Source of the DNA: Euperipatoides rowelli
Taxonomy: Eukaryota > Onychophora > Udeonychophora > Euonychophora > Peripatopsidae
NCBI GenBank assembly: GCA_003024985.2
Contig: PXIH01S0000176.1
DNA length: 64,000 nt
Direction: 5' to 3' (one strand)
This document shows, piece after piece, positions 48,525 to 56,607 of the stretch; position 1 is the first letter of the stretch, and the number at the start of each line of letters is the position of its first letter. The notes beneath the pieces are model-generated. The model saw only the letters and a list, made by a program, of their open reading frames with translations, made no database searches and had not been told where the DNA came from. The translations under genes and the position numbers were made by a program.

Positions 48525-49811
48525 TTAGTCAATTTCTTTAACTCTTTCTATTTTAGCTCCAAGTTTATTAAGCTTCCCTACAACATCCTCATAACCTCTT
48601 TCAATTTGGTATATATTTTGAATCTCACTTTTTCCTTCTGCTACTAAAGTAGCAAGTAAAATTGCCATTCCAGCACGTACATCAGGAGAAGTTAATTTGT
48701 TTCCTTTAAGAAGACTTGCACCTGTAACAACTACTCTATGCGGATCACAAAGAACTATTTGAGCGCCCATTTTTATTAGTTTATCAACAAAAAACAACCT
48801 AGACTCAAACATTTTCTCAAATATTAAAGTAGTACCTTCAACTTGAGTTGCAGTTACTATCATTATACTCATGAGATCTGTTGGAAAATACGGCCAAGGT
48901 CCATCATCAATTTTTGGAATATGTCCACCAAAATCTTGCTTAACTTTTAAAAATTGTTTTTTAGGAACATATACACTAGTTCCCTCAAATTCAAAATTTA
49001 TGCCAAGCTTGGAGTACATAATTTTAATTAACTTTAAATGTTCAGGATTTGCATTTAAAATTTCAAGTTCTCCTTTTGTTATTGCGGACAAACTAATTAA
49101 AGAACCAACTTGCATAAAATCCGCACCTATTTTAAATCTAGTACCATGAAGTTTAGTAACTCCTTTTATACTTAAAACATTAGAACCGATCCCCTGAATT
49201 GACGCTCCCATTGAATTCAACATATTACATAAGTCTTGAACATGAGGTTCACTTGCGGCATTAATCACTGTAGTCCTACCTTCGCTTAACACAGCAGCCA
49301 TTATTATATTCTCTGTTGCTGTTACAGAAGCTTCATCTAAAACAAGCTCACAACCCTTTAACTTGTGTGCTTCAAGTTTTATAATTTCATGATAATCAAG
49401 TTTTGCTCCAAGGCTCATCAACCCTAAAAAATGTGTATCTAGTCTTCTTTTCCCAATAACATCTCCGCCTGGAGGTGCTAAACTAACAGAACCAACTCTT
49501 GCTAACATTGGACCAAGCATTAAAATAGAAGCTCTAATCAAGTTTGTTAAGTCCGATTTTAACTCATTTTTAATTATATTTTTAGCTTGAATCTTGTAAG
49601 TATTGTCAACAAGCTTTTCAACAACACAACCAATGTCTTGAAGCAAAGCCAGTAAAACTTCTACATCTGCAATTTGAGGTATATTCTCTAAAATAACTTC
49701 ATCTTCACTTAAAATAGCTGCACAAATACAAGGAAGAGCAGCATTTTTATTACCACTAGCCGTAATTGTCCCGCTTATTTTAAATCCACCTTCAATTATG
49801 TACTTATACAT
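48525..49811 (-). CDS. murA: UDP-N-acetylglucosamine 1-carboxyvinyltransferase
   Basis: First committed step of peptidoglycan synthesis (enolpyruvyl transfer to UDP-GlcNAc). I choose ATG 49811, which has AAAGGAG about 10 bases upstream; a longer reading adds 16 residues without support. The 428 residues show SGNKNAALPCICAAIL at the start, IGKRRLDTHFLGL, and PHRVVVTGASLLKG. The active-site loop reads PPGGDVIGKRRLD where many bacteria have Cys (PGGCxIG): here it is Asp. Asp at this place is associated with fosfomycin resistance and is known in Borrelia. Confidence 0.95.
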   Translation of the reverse strand: MYKYIIEGGFKISGTITASGNKNAALPCICAAILSEDEVILENIPQIADVEVLLALLQDIGCVVEKLVDNTYKIQAKNIIKNELKSDLTNLIRASILMLGPMLARVGSVSLAPPGGDVIGKRRLDTHFLGLMSLGAKLDYHEIIKLEAHKLKGCELVLDEASVTATENIIMAAVLSEGRTTVINAASEPHVQDLCNMLNSMGASIQGIGSNVLSIKGVTKLHGTRFKIGADFMQVGSLISLSAITKGELEILNANPEHLKLIKIMYSKLGINFEFEGTSVYVPKKQFLKVKQDFGGHIPKIDDGPWPYFPTDLMSIMIVTATQVEGTTLIFEKMFESRLFFVDKLIKMGAQIVLCDPHRVVVTGASLLKGNKLTSPDVRAGMAILLATLVAEGKSEIQNIYQIERGYEDVVGKLNKLGAKIERVKEID

Positions 49812-49876
49812 TAAATGTATTCTCCTTTCAAATAACAAATAATAACTATTAAATATCATTTAAAACATTTAGTCTA

Positions 49877-50692
49877 TTAGGTGTCCATTTTTCTATCTAT
49901 TTGCACAATATTCAACTTTTTAATAAGTTCTATACCTTTTGCAGTTCCATTATTAGCAAGATCTACAAGAACTCCATTAAATCCTAAACCATCCCAAGCT
50001 TCCATGTATTTCGGAAAGAATTGTCCTTTAAGAAACTTATCTACCTCTTCTTCAACAGAATAACCTAAAACACTATCTAAGCTACCGACTCTACCAACAT
50101 CACTAATTACAGCCATTCCATCAAGTATCCTAGGATCAGCAGTCAAAATTCTACTACCAGTACCAATACAAGCACTTATTCTTGATTTTAAATGAAAAAA
50201 CATTGTATTTTTTTCTGCTGTTGTATTAGAATTAAAAATAACAATAATATTATTAGTTCGATTTTTAATTCTATTGTATAAATAATCAAATGCAAAAAAA
50301 GGACTATTGTAACAATGCTTATTATAACCTGTTTGACCTATAAGATTTATTACAGCAAGTTTTTGTGTCCCAATATTATATATACAATAAGAAAATCCTT
50401 TAACCCTAGTTGGATAATTTAAAGGCCTTAAAATGAAACTATATTTATCAAGTTCCATTCCAAGATCGTTCCTAACAAAGGCATTATCAGCTAAAGTTAA
50501 AACATCAACACCAAATTTCTTTAATGAAAAAGCATGTTTTTTCCCAAGTCCCTTTAAACCTGTAGTAAAGTTATTTTGGCTAATCACAAAATCAACTTTA
50601 TACTCTTTTTTTAGTTTAGAAAGAAAATCTTTCATAACAATAATACCAGGATTGCCGACAATTTCACCTGTAATTAAAATTTTAAGGCTCAT
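49877..50692 (-). CDS. YmdB-like protein without metal ligands, probable pseudoenzyme
   Basis: A 271-residue relative of the YmdB at 30271-31056, recognisable by layout and by the conserved SDVGRVGSLDSVLGY stretch. All metal-binding positions are changed: GDIIG becomes GEIVG, NGEN becomes SQNN, GNH becomes DNA, DFHSE becomes FNSNT and GTHTH becomes GTGSR. The fold should be kept but phosphodiesterase activity is unlikely. Binding of a nucleotide or protein is possible. It lies downstream of a small membrane protein gene (50710-50931) and upstream of murA. Confidence 0.85.
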   Translation of the reverse strand: MSLKILITGEIVGNPGIIVMKDFLSKLKKEYKVDFVISQNNFTTGLKGLGKKHAFSLKKFGVDVLTLADNAFVRNDLGMELDKYSFILRPLNYPTRVKGFSYCIYNIGTQKLAVINLIGQTGYNKHCYNSPFFAFDYLYNRIKNRTNNIIVIFNSNTTAEKNTMFFHLKSRISACIGTGSRILTADPRILDGMAVISDVGRVGSLDSVLGYSVEEEVDKFLKGQFFPKYMEAWDGLGFNGVLVDLANNGTAKGIELIKKLNIVQIDRKMDT

Positions 50693-50709
50693 TAAATTAC
50701 TCCTACTAA

Positions 50710-50931
50710 CTAACCATCAAAAAAATTTTTTACAATACTTTTAAATAAAAACCTAGATAGAAAATAACTGAAAAAAATTGAGATGACCATTAGAACAATC
50801 ATTAGCAAAACTTGTAAAAATTGATTAATAATAATATTGAAAATTGAAATAAAATAAATTCCTATAAAAAATATTAAAAACATTAAAAATAAGTTTACAA
50901 ATGAATATAAAATTAACTTAAGAATATTCAT
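50710..50931 (-). CDS. Small membrane protein, hypothetical
   Basis: 73 residues with two hydrophobic segments (about 5-30 and 38-60), rich in Ile, Leu and Phe, and a short basic end (KSIVKNFFDG). No family is recognised. The position between lspA (5 bases upstream) and the YmdB-like gene, in one run, supports that it is real. Confidence 0.65.
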   Translation of the reverse strand: MNILKLILYSFVNLFLMFLIFFIGIYFISIFNIIINQFLQVLLMIVLMVISIFFSYFLSRFLFKSIVKNFFDG

Positions 50932-50936
50932 AAAAA

Positions 50937-51437
50937 TTAACTATTCCTTTTAAAAATTAAATCCGAACTAATGTATAAAGATATCCCAAAAAGAACATAA
51001 ATATCTGCTAAATTAAAAGTTGGCCAACGTTCAAGCCCAAAAATTCCATAAAATTTCACATCTAAAAAGTCTATAACACCCAAAGTTCTAAATATTCGAT
51101 CTACTATATTTCCTATTCCACCAGAAAAAATAAAACAGAAAGCAATTTTTAATAGTTTATTATCTTCCTGTAACAAATAAAATAAAACCAGTATTAATAC
51201 CACTACAGGAATAATAACAAACATTATATTTTTAATACCAGAACTTAAATTAGAACCTATTGAAAACAAAATTCCTATATTCCTAACATGTATTATTCTA
51301 AAAAAATCCCCAATAAAAGACATATATATAGTATTTAAAGGAACAAATTTATCAATTAAAAATTTAGATAGCTGATCAAAAAATATTAAATTAAAAATTA
51401 AAACAAAAAATTTTAATTGCTTAAAAAGACTTATCAT
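50937..51437 (-). CDS. lspA: Lipoprotein signal peptidase (signal peptidase II)
   Basis: Inner-membrane aspartyl protease that cuts prolipoproteins, of special weight in Borrelia, which is rich in lipoproteins. ATG 51437 is chosen because GAGG precedes it by six bases; a GTG at 51449 is less likely. The 166 residues have four membrane helices and the two catalytic Asp motifs GGIGNIVDRI and TFNLADIYVLFG. It overlaps no neighbour with this start and follows the Nif3-like gene. Confidence 0.94.
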   Translation of the reverse strand: MISLFKQLKFFVLIFNLIFFDQLSKFLIDKFVPLNTIYMSFIGDFFRIIHVRNIGILFSIGSNLSSGIKNIMFVIIPVVVLILVLFYLLQEDNKLLKIAFCFIFSGGIGNIVDRIFRTLGVIDFLDVKFYGIFGLERWPTFNLADIYVLFGISLYISSDLIFKRNS

Positions 51438-51445
51438 TCTTACCC

Positions 51446-52192
51446 TCACAAATTCGTATTATGATAAATAAATTTTACTTCCAAGTCATTGTCATGATTA
51501 ATATCTTGCATTAGTTTATTAAGTCCAAATGTTTCTGTGAAATAGTGACCAGCAAATATTAAATTTACAGAATGTTCCTCAGCTAGTCCATATATCTGAT
51601 GAGCAGTATCTCCTGTAATGAAAAGATCTATGTCATATTTTAAAGCTTCTTCAAAAAAAGAATAACCTAAACCACTAACAATAGCTATTTTTTGTACCTT
51701 ATCTTTAAATTTTTTAACATAAAGAAGCTGTGAATTAACACTTTTGATCTTCTCCAAAATTTCATCAAATGAACTTATTTTACTCCCAACAACACCAAGC
51801 TTTATGCCTTTATAGTTTCCAAATGACAAAATATTATTCAAACCCAATAACCGTGCAAAATTAACACTATGAGAATAAATAGGATGAGCATCCATTGGTA
51901 AATGGACAGCATAAAGTTTTAAGTTGTTGTCTATTAAAAGCTTTATCTTATCATAAAAATAAGAATTGATTAATTCCCCTTTACTCCAAAAAAGTCCATG
52001 ATGAACAACTAGTAAATCAAAATTTTCAGCTGCTTGCAAAGTTGATAAGTTAGCATCAACAGCAAAGGCTACCTTTTTCACTTCACCTTCAAGTTTACCA
52101 ACTTGAAGTCCATTTAAACTGTTGTCTATATTCTTATAGACTTCTAAATTGAAAATACTATCTAACAATTTTATGATATCACATGCTTTCAT
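51446..52192 (-). CDS. Nif3-like dinuclear metal-centre protein (DUF34/YbgI family)
   Basis: 248 residues with the family metal motifs: LLVVHHGLFWSKG near residue 57 (His pair), LYAVHLPMDAHP and, near the end, ITGDTAHQIYGLAEEHSVNLIFAGHYFTE (His and Glu). Proteins of this family form a toroidal hexamer and have been called GTP cyclohydrolase-like, but their real role is unclear. It lies between the YfiH-like gene (one base upstream) and lspA. Confidence 0.9.
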   Translation of the reverse strand: MKACDIIKLLDSIFNLEVYKNIDNSLNGLQVGKLEGEVKKVAFAVDANLSTLQAAENFDLLVVHHGLFWSKGELINSYFYDKIKLLIDNNLKLYAVHLPMDAHPIYSHSVNFARLLGLNNILSFGNYKGIKLGVVGSKISSFDEILEKIKSVNSQLLYVKKFKDKVQKIAIVSGLGYSFFEEALKYDIDLFITGDTAHQIYGLAEEHSVNLIFAGHYFTETFGLNKLMQDINHDNDLEVKFIYHNTNL

Positions 52193-52882
52193 TTAAATTC
52201 TCCAAATACATGCAAAACTTCTTGTATCTTTATTTTTTCTGTGAGAGTAAAGTTTATCAGAGCAATAAGTACAAAGCTTAGTTTTGTAAACTTCTAAATT
52301 AAAATTTGAAAGTAATTTAAAAATGAATTCCTCATTATCAAAATATAACTTACCAGCTCTTTCCGTAAAAGAACAATTTATTAAATCCTTTGAAAATTTA
52401 TCCTCAAATAAAGTTAAAAATTCTTCTTGAACTTCGTACGAACAAAATTTATTTGAAGGTCCAAGCACTACCTTTATATTCTTGAAATTAGAACCTATAT
52501 TTTGCAATAAATTTAGCATATTAAGAGCAATTAAGTTAAAACTACCTCTATATCCACTATGAGTCAAACCTATTGTTTTATTAACAGTATCGTAAAAGTA
52601 TATTGGAAGACAATCAGCATGATAAGTAAGCAAGGCAACATCGGTTAACTTGGTAACAAAGCCGTCTCCTACACAAAAATTAATAAAATCCAAAGAAACT
52701 TCACAAACAGTATTAGTATGTAATTGTTTTAAATATTTTATTTCTTTAGTATTAGGAATAAAACTAAAGTTATCATTATGAATCTCTTTTATAGATAAGC
52801 AAAAAGGCTGTTTTGTATAAATTAACCTTACAGTCGAATCAATTTCAAATTCATAAAAAAACTCTTTTTCTCTTATCATCAT
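52193..52882 (-). CDS. YfiH/LACC1-family multicopper-like protein (polyphenol oxidase/purine nucleoside phosphorylase family)
   Basis: 229 residues with LTYHADCLPIYFYD, GLTHSGYRGSFN and CSYEVQEEF, which supply the Cys and two His that bind zinc in this family. Family members have purine nucleoside phosphorylase and adenosine deaminase activity; the polyphenol oxidase label is historical. A purine-salvage role would suit a purine auxotroph such as Borrelia. The ATG overlaps the lptB stop. Confidence 0.88.
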   Translation of the reverse strand: MMIREKEFFYEFEIDSTVRLIYTKQPFCLSIKEIHNDNFSFIPNTKEIKYLKQLHTNTVCEVSLDFINFCVGDGFVTKLTDVALLTYHADCLPIYFYDTVNKTIGLTHSGYRGSFNLIALNMLNLLQNIGSNFKNIKVVLGPSNKFCSYEVQEEFLTLFEDKFSKDLINCSFTERAGKLYFDNEEFIFKLLSNFNLEVYKTKLCTYCSDKLYSHRKNKDTRSFACIWRI

Positions 52883-53688
52883 AAGCGAAATTTTTCTCCA
52901 AAATACAATTTTTTAGCTTTATCGCTATTTACTATGTAACTAGCTGAACCTTCATCTAAGATTCGTCCTTGATAAACAATATAAGCACGATCAACAATAT
53001 CAAGTGCATCTCTTACATTATGATCCGTAATTAAAATACCAATATTTTTATCTTGCAAAAATTTTAATATTTTTTTTATTTCTGCAATGGAAATAGGATC
53101 AATACCAGCAAAAGGTTCATCCAAGAGTAAAAAATAAGGATTAACCGCCAATGCTCTTGCTATTTCTGTACGTCTACGCTCTCCTCCAGAAAGTGTGTAA
53201 CCTTTTTGAGTGCTTATTCTTTTTATTTCAAAATCATTTAAAAGGCTTTGTAACTCAAGCTTTCTTTCAATGTTAGTTAATTCTTCTCTGCGCTCCAAAG
53301 CAACCCATATGTTCTCTGCTACTGTGAGTTCTCTAAAAATTGAAGCTTCTTGAGGAAGATAAACAATTCCAATTCTTGCTCTTTGGTACATATTAAGCTC
53401 AGATATATTATATTCATTAATAAGAACTTTTCCTTTAGTAGGTTTTATAAATCCTACAATTGTATAGAACATAGTAGTCTTACCAGCACCATTTGGACCA
53501 AGTAAACCAACTATCTCTCCTTTATGTAACTTAATTGAAATCCCATTGACCGCTATCTTATTTTTATATTGTTTAACAATTTCTTCTGTTTCTAGGATAG
53601 TACTATTACTTTTACTATCAACATACAGTTGATTCTTCAAATCACTCAGTCGATTTTTTATTGCTATTCTCTTTTTGAAAAAATTCAC
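52879..53688 (-). CDS. lptB: LptB-like ABC transporter ATPase
   Basis: ATPase of the Lpt exporter. It has Walker A GLLGPNGAGKTTMFY, the Q-loop LPQEASIFRELT, the signature LSGGERRRTEIARAL, Walker B LLLDEPFAGIDP and the switch His in TDHNVRDAL. The 269 residues include an N-terminal extension of about 30 before the ABC core. The start (GTG 53688) overlaps lptA by about 47 bases and has no well-spaced ribosome binding site; a later TTG start is possible. Borrelia has no lipopolysaccharide, so the cargo is not LPS. Confidence 0.92.
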   Translation of the reverse strand: MNFFKKRIAIKNRLSDLKNQLYVDSKSNSTILETEEIVKQYKNKIAVNGISIKLHKGEIVGLLGPNGAGKTTMFYTIVGFIKPTKGKVLINEYNISELNMYQRARIGIVYLPQEASIFRELTVAENIWVALERREELTNIERKLELQSLLNDFEIKRISTQKGYTLSGGERRRTEIARALAVNPYFLLLDEPFAGIDPISIAEIKKILKFLQDKNIGILITDHNVRDALDIVDRAYIVYQGRILDEGSASYIVNSDKAKKLYFGEKFRL

Positions 53689-54295
53689 CTTCTACATTCC
53701 CTTCTAACTTAAATTTATCTGTCTTTGTATTGAATATTATTCTTGTAGCTTCGTACTTATCATCATCTTTGTATATCCTAGGCAATCCTTCAAGTATAAT
53801 TAAAGTTTCTTTTTTCTTATACGTTGCATATTCGCATGTTATGAAGGTCTCATTTTTGTATATCTTAACAGAATATTGCATTATATATAACTCACTCTTA
53901 TTATCTCCTTCAATATACTCTGCCTTTAATATCATCTTATCTTTTAAATCCTCCAGTTCAACTTGTTTTTCAAGCTGAAATAAATCTAGTCTCCTATTAA
54001 AAAACAAGCTCTGGGCTTTCACATTCATTTGTTCTTTAAAATTTTCATAATAAACATTTCCTTTTGCTTTTATGTAAGCATTATCCTCTCCATAAATTTC
54101 AAATTCATCGGCTCTCAGCTGAAAATCCTTAGAAATAACTACCGCATTCCCTTTTAATATTATTCTTTGGTAATCAGAAGATACAACTCCCTGTGCAAAG
54201 TCTGACTTAAAGGAAATTTTATCAACTTTTTTTGTATCATTTAAGGCAGCAAAAAGACCAACATTACCTAACAAAAAAGCAATAAATATTTTCAC
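53642..54295 (-). CDS. lptA: LptA/OstA-like periplasmic protein
   Basis: 217 residues with a signal peptide (MKIFIAFLLGNVGLFAALND) and the beta-jellyroll repeats of the OstA domain: GNAVVISKDFQLRADEFEIYGED, then YIKAKGNVYY and further strand pairs, ending in the polar tail. In LPS-bearing bacteria LptA bridges inner and outer membranes. Here it overlaps lptB and lptC and would serve a related lipid or lipoprotein path. Confidence 0.85.
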   Translation of the reverse strand: MKIFIAFLLGNVGLFAALNDTKKVDKISFKSDFAQGVVSSDYQRIILKGNAVVISKDFQLRADEFEIYGEDNAYIKAKGNVYYENFKEQMNVKAQSLFFNRRLDLFQLEKQVELEDLKDKMILKAEYIEGDNKSELYIMQYSVKIYKNETFITCEYATYKKKETLIILEGLPRIYKDDDKYEATRIIFNTKTDKFKLEGNVEGEFFQKENSNKKSTE

Positions 54296-54834
54296 TCTAC
54301 TTCACCTTCTATCCCTGAATAAAAATGAAAAACATTAGTCTTAAGAAAATATAAAAAATTTGCACCTTTAATTATATTATTATCAAATTTAATATAAGTT
54401 ATCTCATTAATAGGCGACTCTAGTCTTTTTGCATTCTCAATCCAAAGAAGTTTATTAGATTTAAAAGTATAATTTTTATTCCCATGATTTATATTAAACT
54501 CTACACTATTCTCAAGTTCCAAGTTATTTGTTGTTTGAAAATTTTTTAGCAAGCCAAACTTACCATTCAACCAATTTTTATCTGATATCTTATAAAAAAA
54601 AATAGCATTTTTTATAAGATAAACCCTATCATGATAAAAGTATTCAAACCTCAATGAACGAAGCTCTGCTTGTTTTTCAAGTTCAGCAAAATTATGATAT
54701 ATAAAATCATAAATCTCTATAGAAGGATAATTTTTTGCTTTCTTTAGTTCATCAGAATACTGTTCATAGTTAAAACTACAACTTAAAAAAAAAAGAAAAT
54801 AACTATTTCTAACATTTTTATTGTTCCCATTCAT
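54292..54834 (-). CDS. lptC: LptC-like periplasmic protein, probable lipoprotein
   Basis: 180 residues. The N-terminus (NSYFLFFLSCSFNYE) has a hydrophobic run and a Cys like a permissive spirochaetal lipobox (FLSC). The rest is beta-rich with repeats of the OstA/LptC kind. It overlaps lptA (ATGA). Upstream, 54835-55124 is a 290-bp AT-rich gap that should hold its promoter, but I see no convincing -35/-10 pair there. Confidence 0.75.
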   Translation of the reverse strand: MNGNNKNVRNSYFLFFLSCSFNYEQYSDELKKAKNYPSIEIYDFIYHNFAELEKQAELRSLRFEYFYHDRVYLIKNAIFFYKISDKNWLNGKFGLLKNFQTTNNLELENSVEFNINHGNKNYTFKSNKLLWIENAKRLESPINEITYIKFDNNIIKGANFLYFLKTNVFHFYSGIEGEVE

Positions 54835-55124
54835 AATTAAAAATAAAACATAAAATAAAGATCTTAATTTATAATTTAATAAAACTAAAATATAAAAATC
54901 TCATTTTTTTCCAAACTCATTCACTTAATGATTAAATAAACTCTTGATGAAAATCCTAAGATAAAAATTATCATTCAACCCTTAAATCAATGAAAACAAA
55001 TAAAATCAGTAATTAATTTTTCTTCTATACTTAAACCATTTTTCTCTTATAAAAGGAAAATTATAAACACACTCTCAAAGAAAAAAGTTTAATGAGTTAT
55101 TTTATAGCTTTCATTATAAAATTA

Positions 55125-55631
55125 TTAAAAATAATGCTCAGCTTCATCATCTCTTTTATAGCATAGAATTTCATTTTTACTAAACCACAAAGCAATTTCT
55201 CTTTTCGAATCAATAAGATTTGCAGATGAATGAATTATATTATATATTGAATATCCTTTTTCATCAGCATAAGAAAAACTATGATGAGCAAAGTCCCCCC
55301 TGATTGTTCCAACACTAGAATTTTTTGGTTCAGTTAAGCCACAAATCTTTCTAACAACTTCTACAGCTTCTATGCCTTCAACTATAAATACAAGTATAGG
55401 CGAACTTGTAATAAATTTAATTAGAGATTCCCAAACTGTCTTACCATGTCTTAAAACAATATCTTCATACAAATAATGTTTTTTTGCAAGCTCATCATCT
55501 ACTTCTAACATTTTAACTGCTATTATTTTAAGTCCCGTTCTTTCTATTCTTGTAAATACTTCTCCAACAAGTCCTCTTCTAATCCCATCAGGTTTTATAA
55601 TACATAAAGTTTGTTGTATTAAATTTGACAT
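55125..55631 (-). CDS. ndk: Nucleoside diphosphate kinase
   Basis: Equalises nucleoside triphosphate pools through a phospho-His. 168 residues, longer than the usual 140-150, with QTLCIIKPDGIRRGLVGEVFTRIERTGLKI at the start and the catalytic histidine in YNIIHSSANLIDS. The canonical active-site loop GTIRGDF is present. It lies alone between recR and the lpt genes. Confidence 0.93.
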   Translation of the reverse strand: MSNLIQQTLCIIKPDGIRRGLVGEVFTRIERTGLKIIAVKMLEVDDELAKKHYLYEDIVLRHGKTVWESLIKFITSSPILVFIVEGIEAVEVVRKICGLTEPKNSSVGTIRGDFAHHSFSYADEKGYSIYNIIHSSANLIDSKREIALWFSKNEILCYKRDDEAEHYF

Positions 55632-55671
55632 ATTTTTTCCTTATCTAAGTCAATTTTAAGTACTTTTTCAA

Positions 55672-55711
55672 TTTTTACTTGTGTAGAATTTACTTTCCAT
55701 ACAAGTAAAAA
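55672..55711. terminator. Hairpin between recR and ndk
   Basis: The 11-base arms TTTTTACTTGT (55672-55682) and ACAAGTAAAAA (55701-55711) are perfectly complementary around an 18-base loop. It is placed as a terminator of the dnaX-ebfC-recR run, but neither strand has a clear T tract after it, so an attenuator or mRNA-stability role is possible too. Confidence 0.4.
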
Positions 55712-55716
55712 TAAGT

Positions 55717-56307
55717 TTATAGGCTAAACCTTGATTTTAAAGATCTTAAAGCCGTTATCTTATCTGAAGAACCAAGTTTTCCTCCCACAGGCAACCCTGA
55801 AGCAATTCTTGTAACTTTAACATTAAAACCTTTCAACATACTACTTATATAATTTGCTGTTACATCCCCTTCAATGCTAAATTCTGTTGCTACTATTACC
55901 TCTTGCAAATTTCCAGCTTGAATATATTCAAAAAGTTTATCTAGGTGTAAAGCACTTGGACCTACATTATTTAAAGGATCAAGATGGCCATGTAAAACAA
56001 AAAAAAGTCCATCATACTCCTTTGTTGATTCCAATACTTCAAGATCCTGAGGAGACTCCACTACACAGAGTATACTTCGTTCTCTGTCTAAACTTGAACA
56101 AATTTCACAAATTTCACTCTCACAGAAATTATAACAATCTCTACATTGCCTAGTTCGAGCATGTAAATTAATTAAACTTTCACCAAGATTTTTTGCATAT
56201 TGTTCACCTCTTGAGAGAATATCATATGCTATTCTAATAGCAGTTCGCTTACCAATCCCTGGTAATTTTGTAATTTGATTCACTAAATCATTTATCAGCA
56301 ATTTCAC
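55717..56307 (-). CDS. recR: Recombination protein RecR
   Basis: 196 residues. The helix-hairpin-helix (QITKLPGIGKRTAIRIAYDIL), the zinc finger CRDCYNFCESEICEIC and the Toprim domain (ILCVVESPQDLEVLE) are in the family order. RecR acts in gap repair with RecO/RecF. It overlaps ebfC by four bases, matching the usual dnaX-ybaB-recR order. Confidence 0.95.
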   Translation of the reverse strand: MKLLINDLVNQITKLPGIGKRTAIRIAYDILSRGEQYAKNLGESLINLHARTRQCRDCYNFCESEICEICSSLDRERSILCVVESPQDLEVLESTKEYDGLFFVLHGHLDPLNNVGPSALHLDKLFEYIQAGNLQEVIVATEFSIEGDVTANYISSMLKGFNVKVTRIASGLPVGGKLGSSDKITALRSLKSRFSL

Positions 56308-56603
56308 ATCCCAAATGGTAACATGCCCATTGTCTTTAATTTTAATTCTTCTTTCAATTTTAAAACAGCATCATTAAATGCTGACTTAAGCAATTGTTCC
56401 AAGGCATTATGTTCAAGATTAACAAAAAAATCTTTCTGAATAACAATTTTGCTAACAATAAAATCGCCATTCATTTCAATAACAACAGCATCGGCTCCAG
56501 CTGTTCCTTTTACTTTTATTGTCTCTATTTCCTTTTTCATATGTTCGAAACTTTCTTTGACATTACCAAAATTCTTCAATAAATCAAAAGGATTATTTAC
56601 CAT
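56304..56603 (-). CDS. ebfC: YbaB/EbfC nucleoid-associated protein
   Basis: 99 residues of the YbaB/EbfC family, a small dimeric DNA-binding protein: VKGTAGADAVVIEMNGDFIVSKIVI and a C-terminal helix. In B. burgdorferi the homologue is known as EbfC, a nucleoid protein that also binds the erp promoter region. It lies between dnaX (4-base gap) and recR. Confidence 0.93.
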   Translation of the reverse strand: MVNNPFDLLKNFGNVKESFEHMKKEIETIKVKGTAGADAVVIEMNGDFIVSKIVIQKDFFVNLEHNALEQLLKSAFNDAVLKLKEELKLKTMGMLPFGM

Positions 56604-56607
56604 AATA

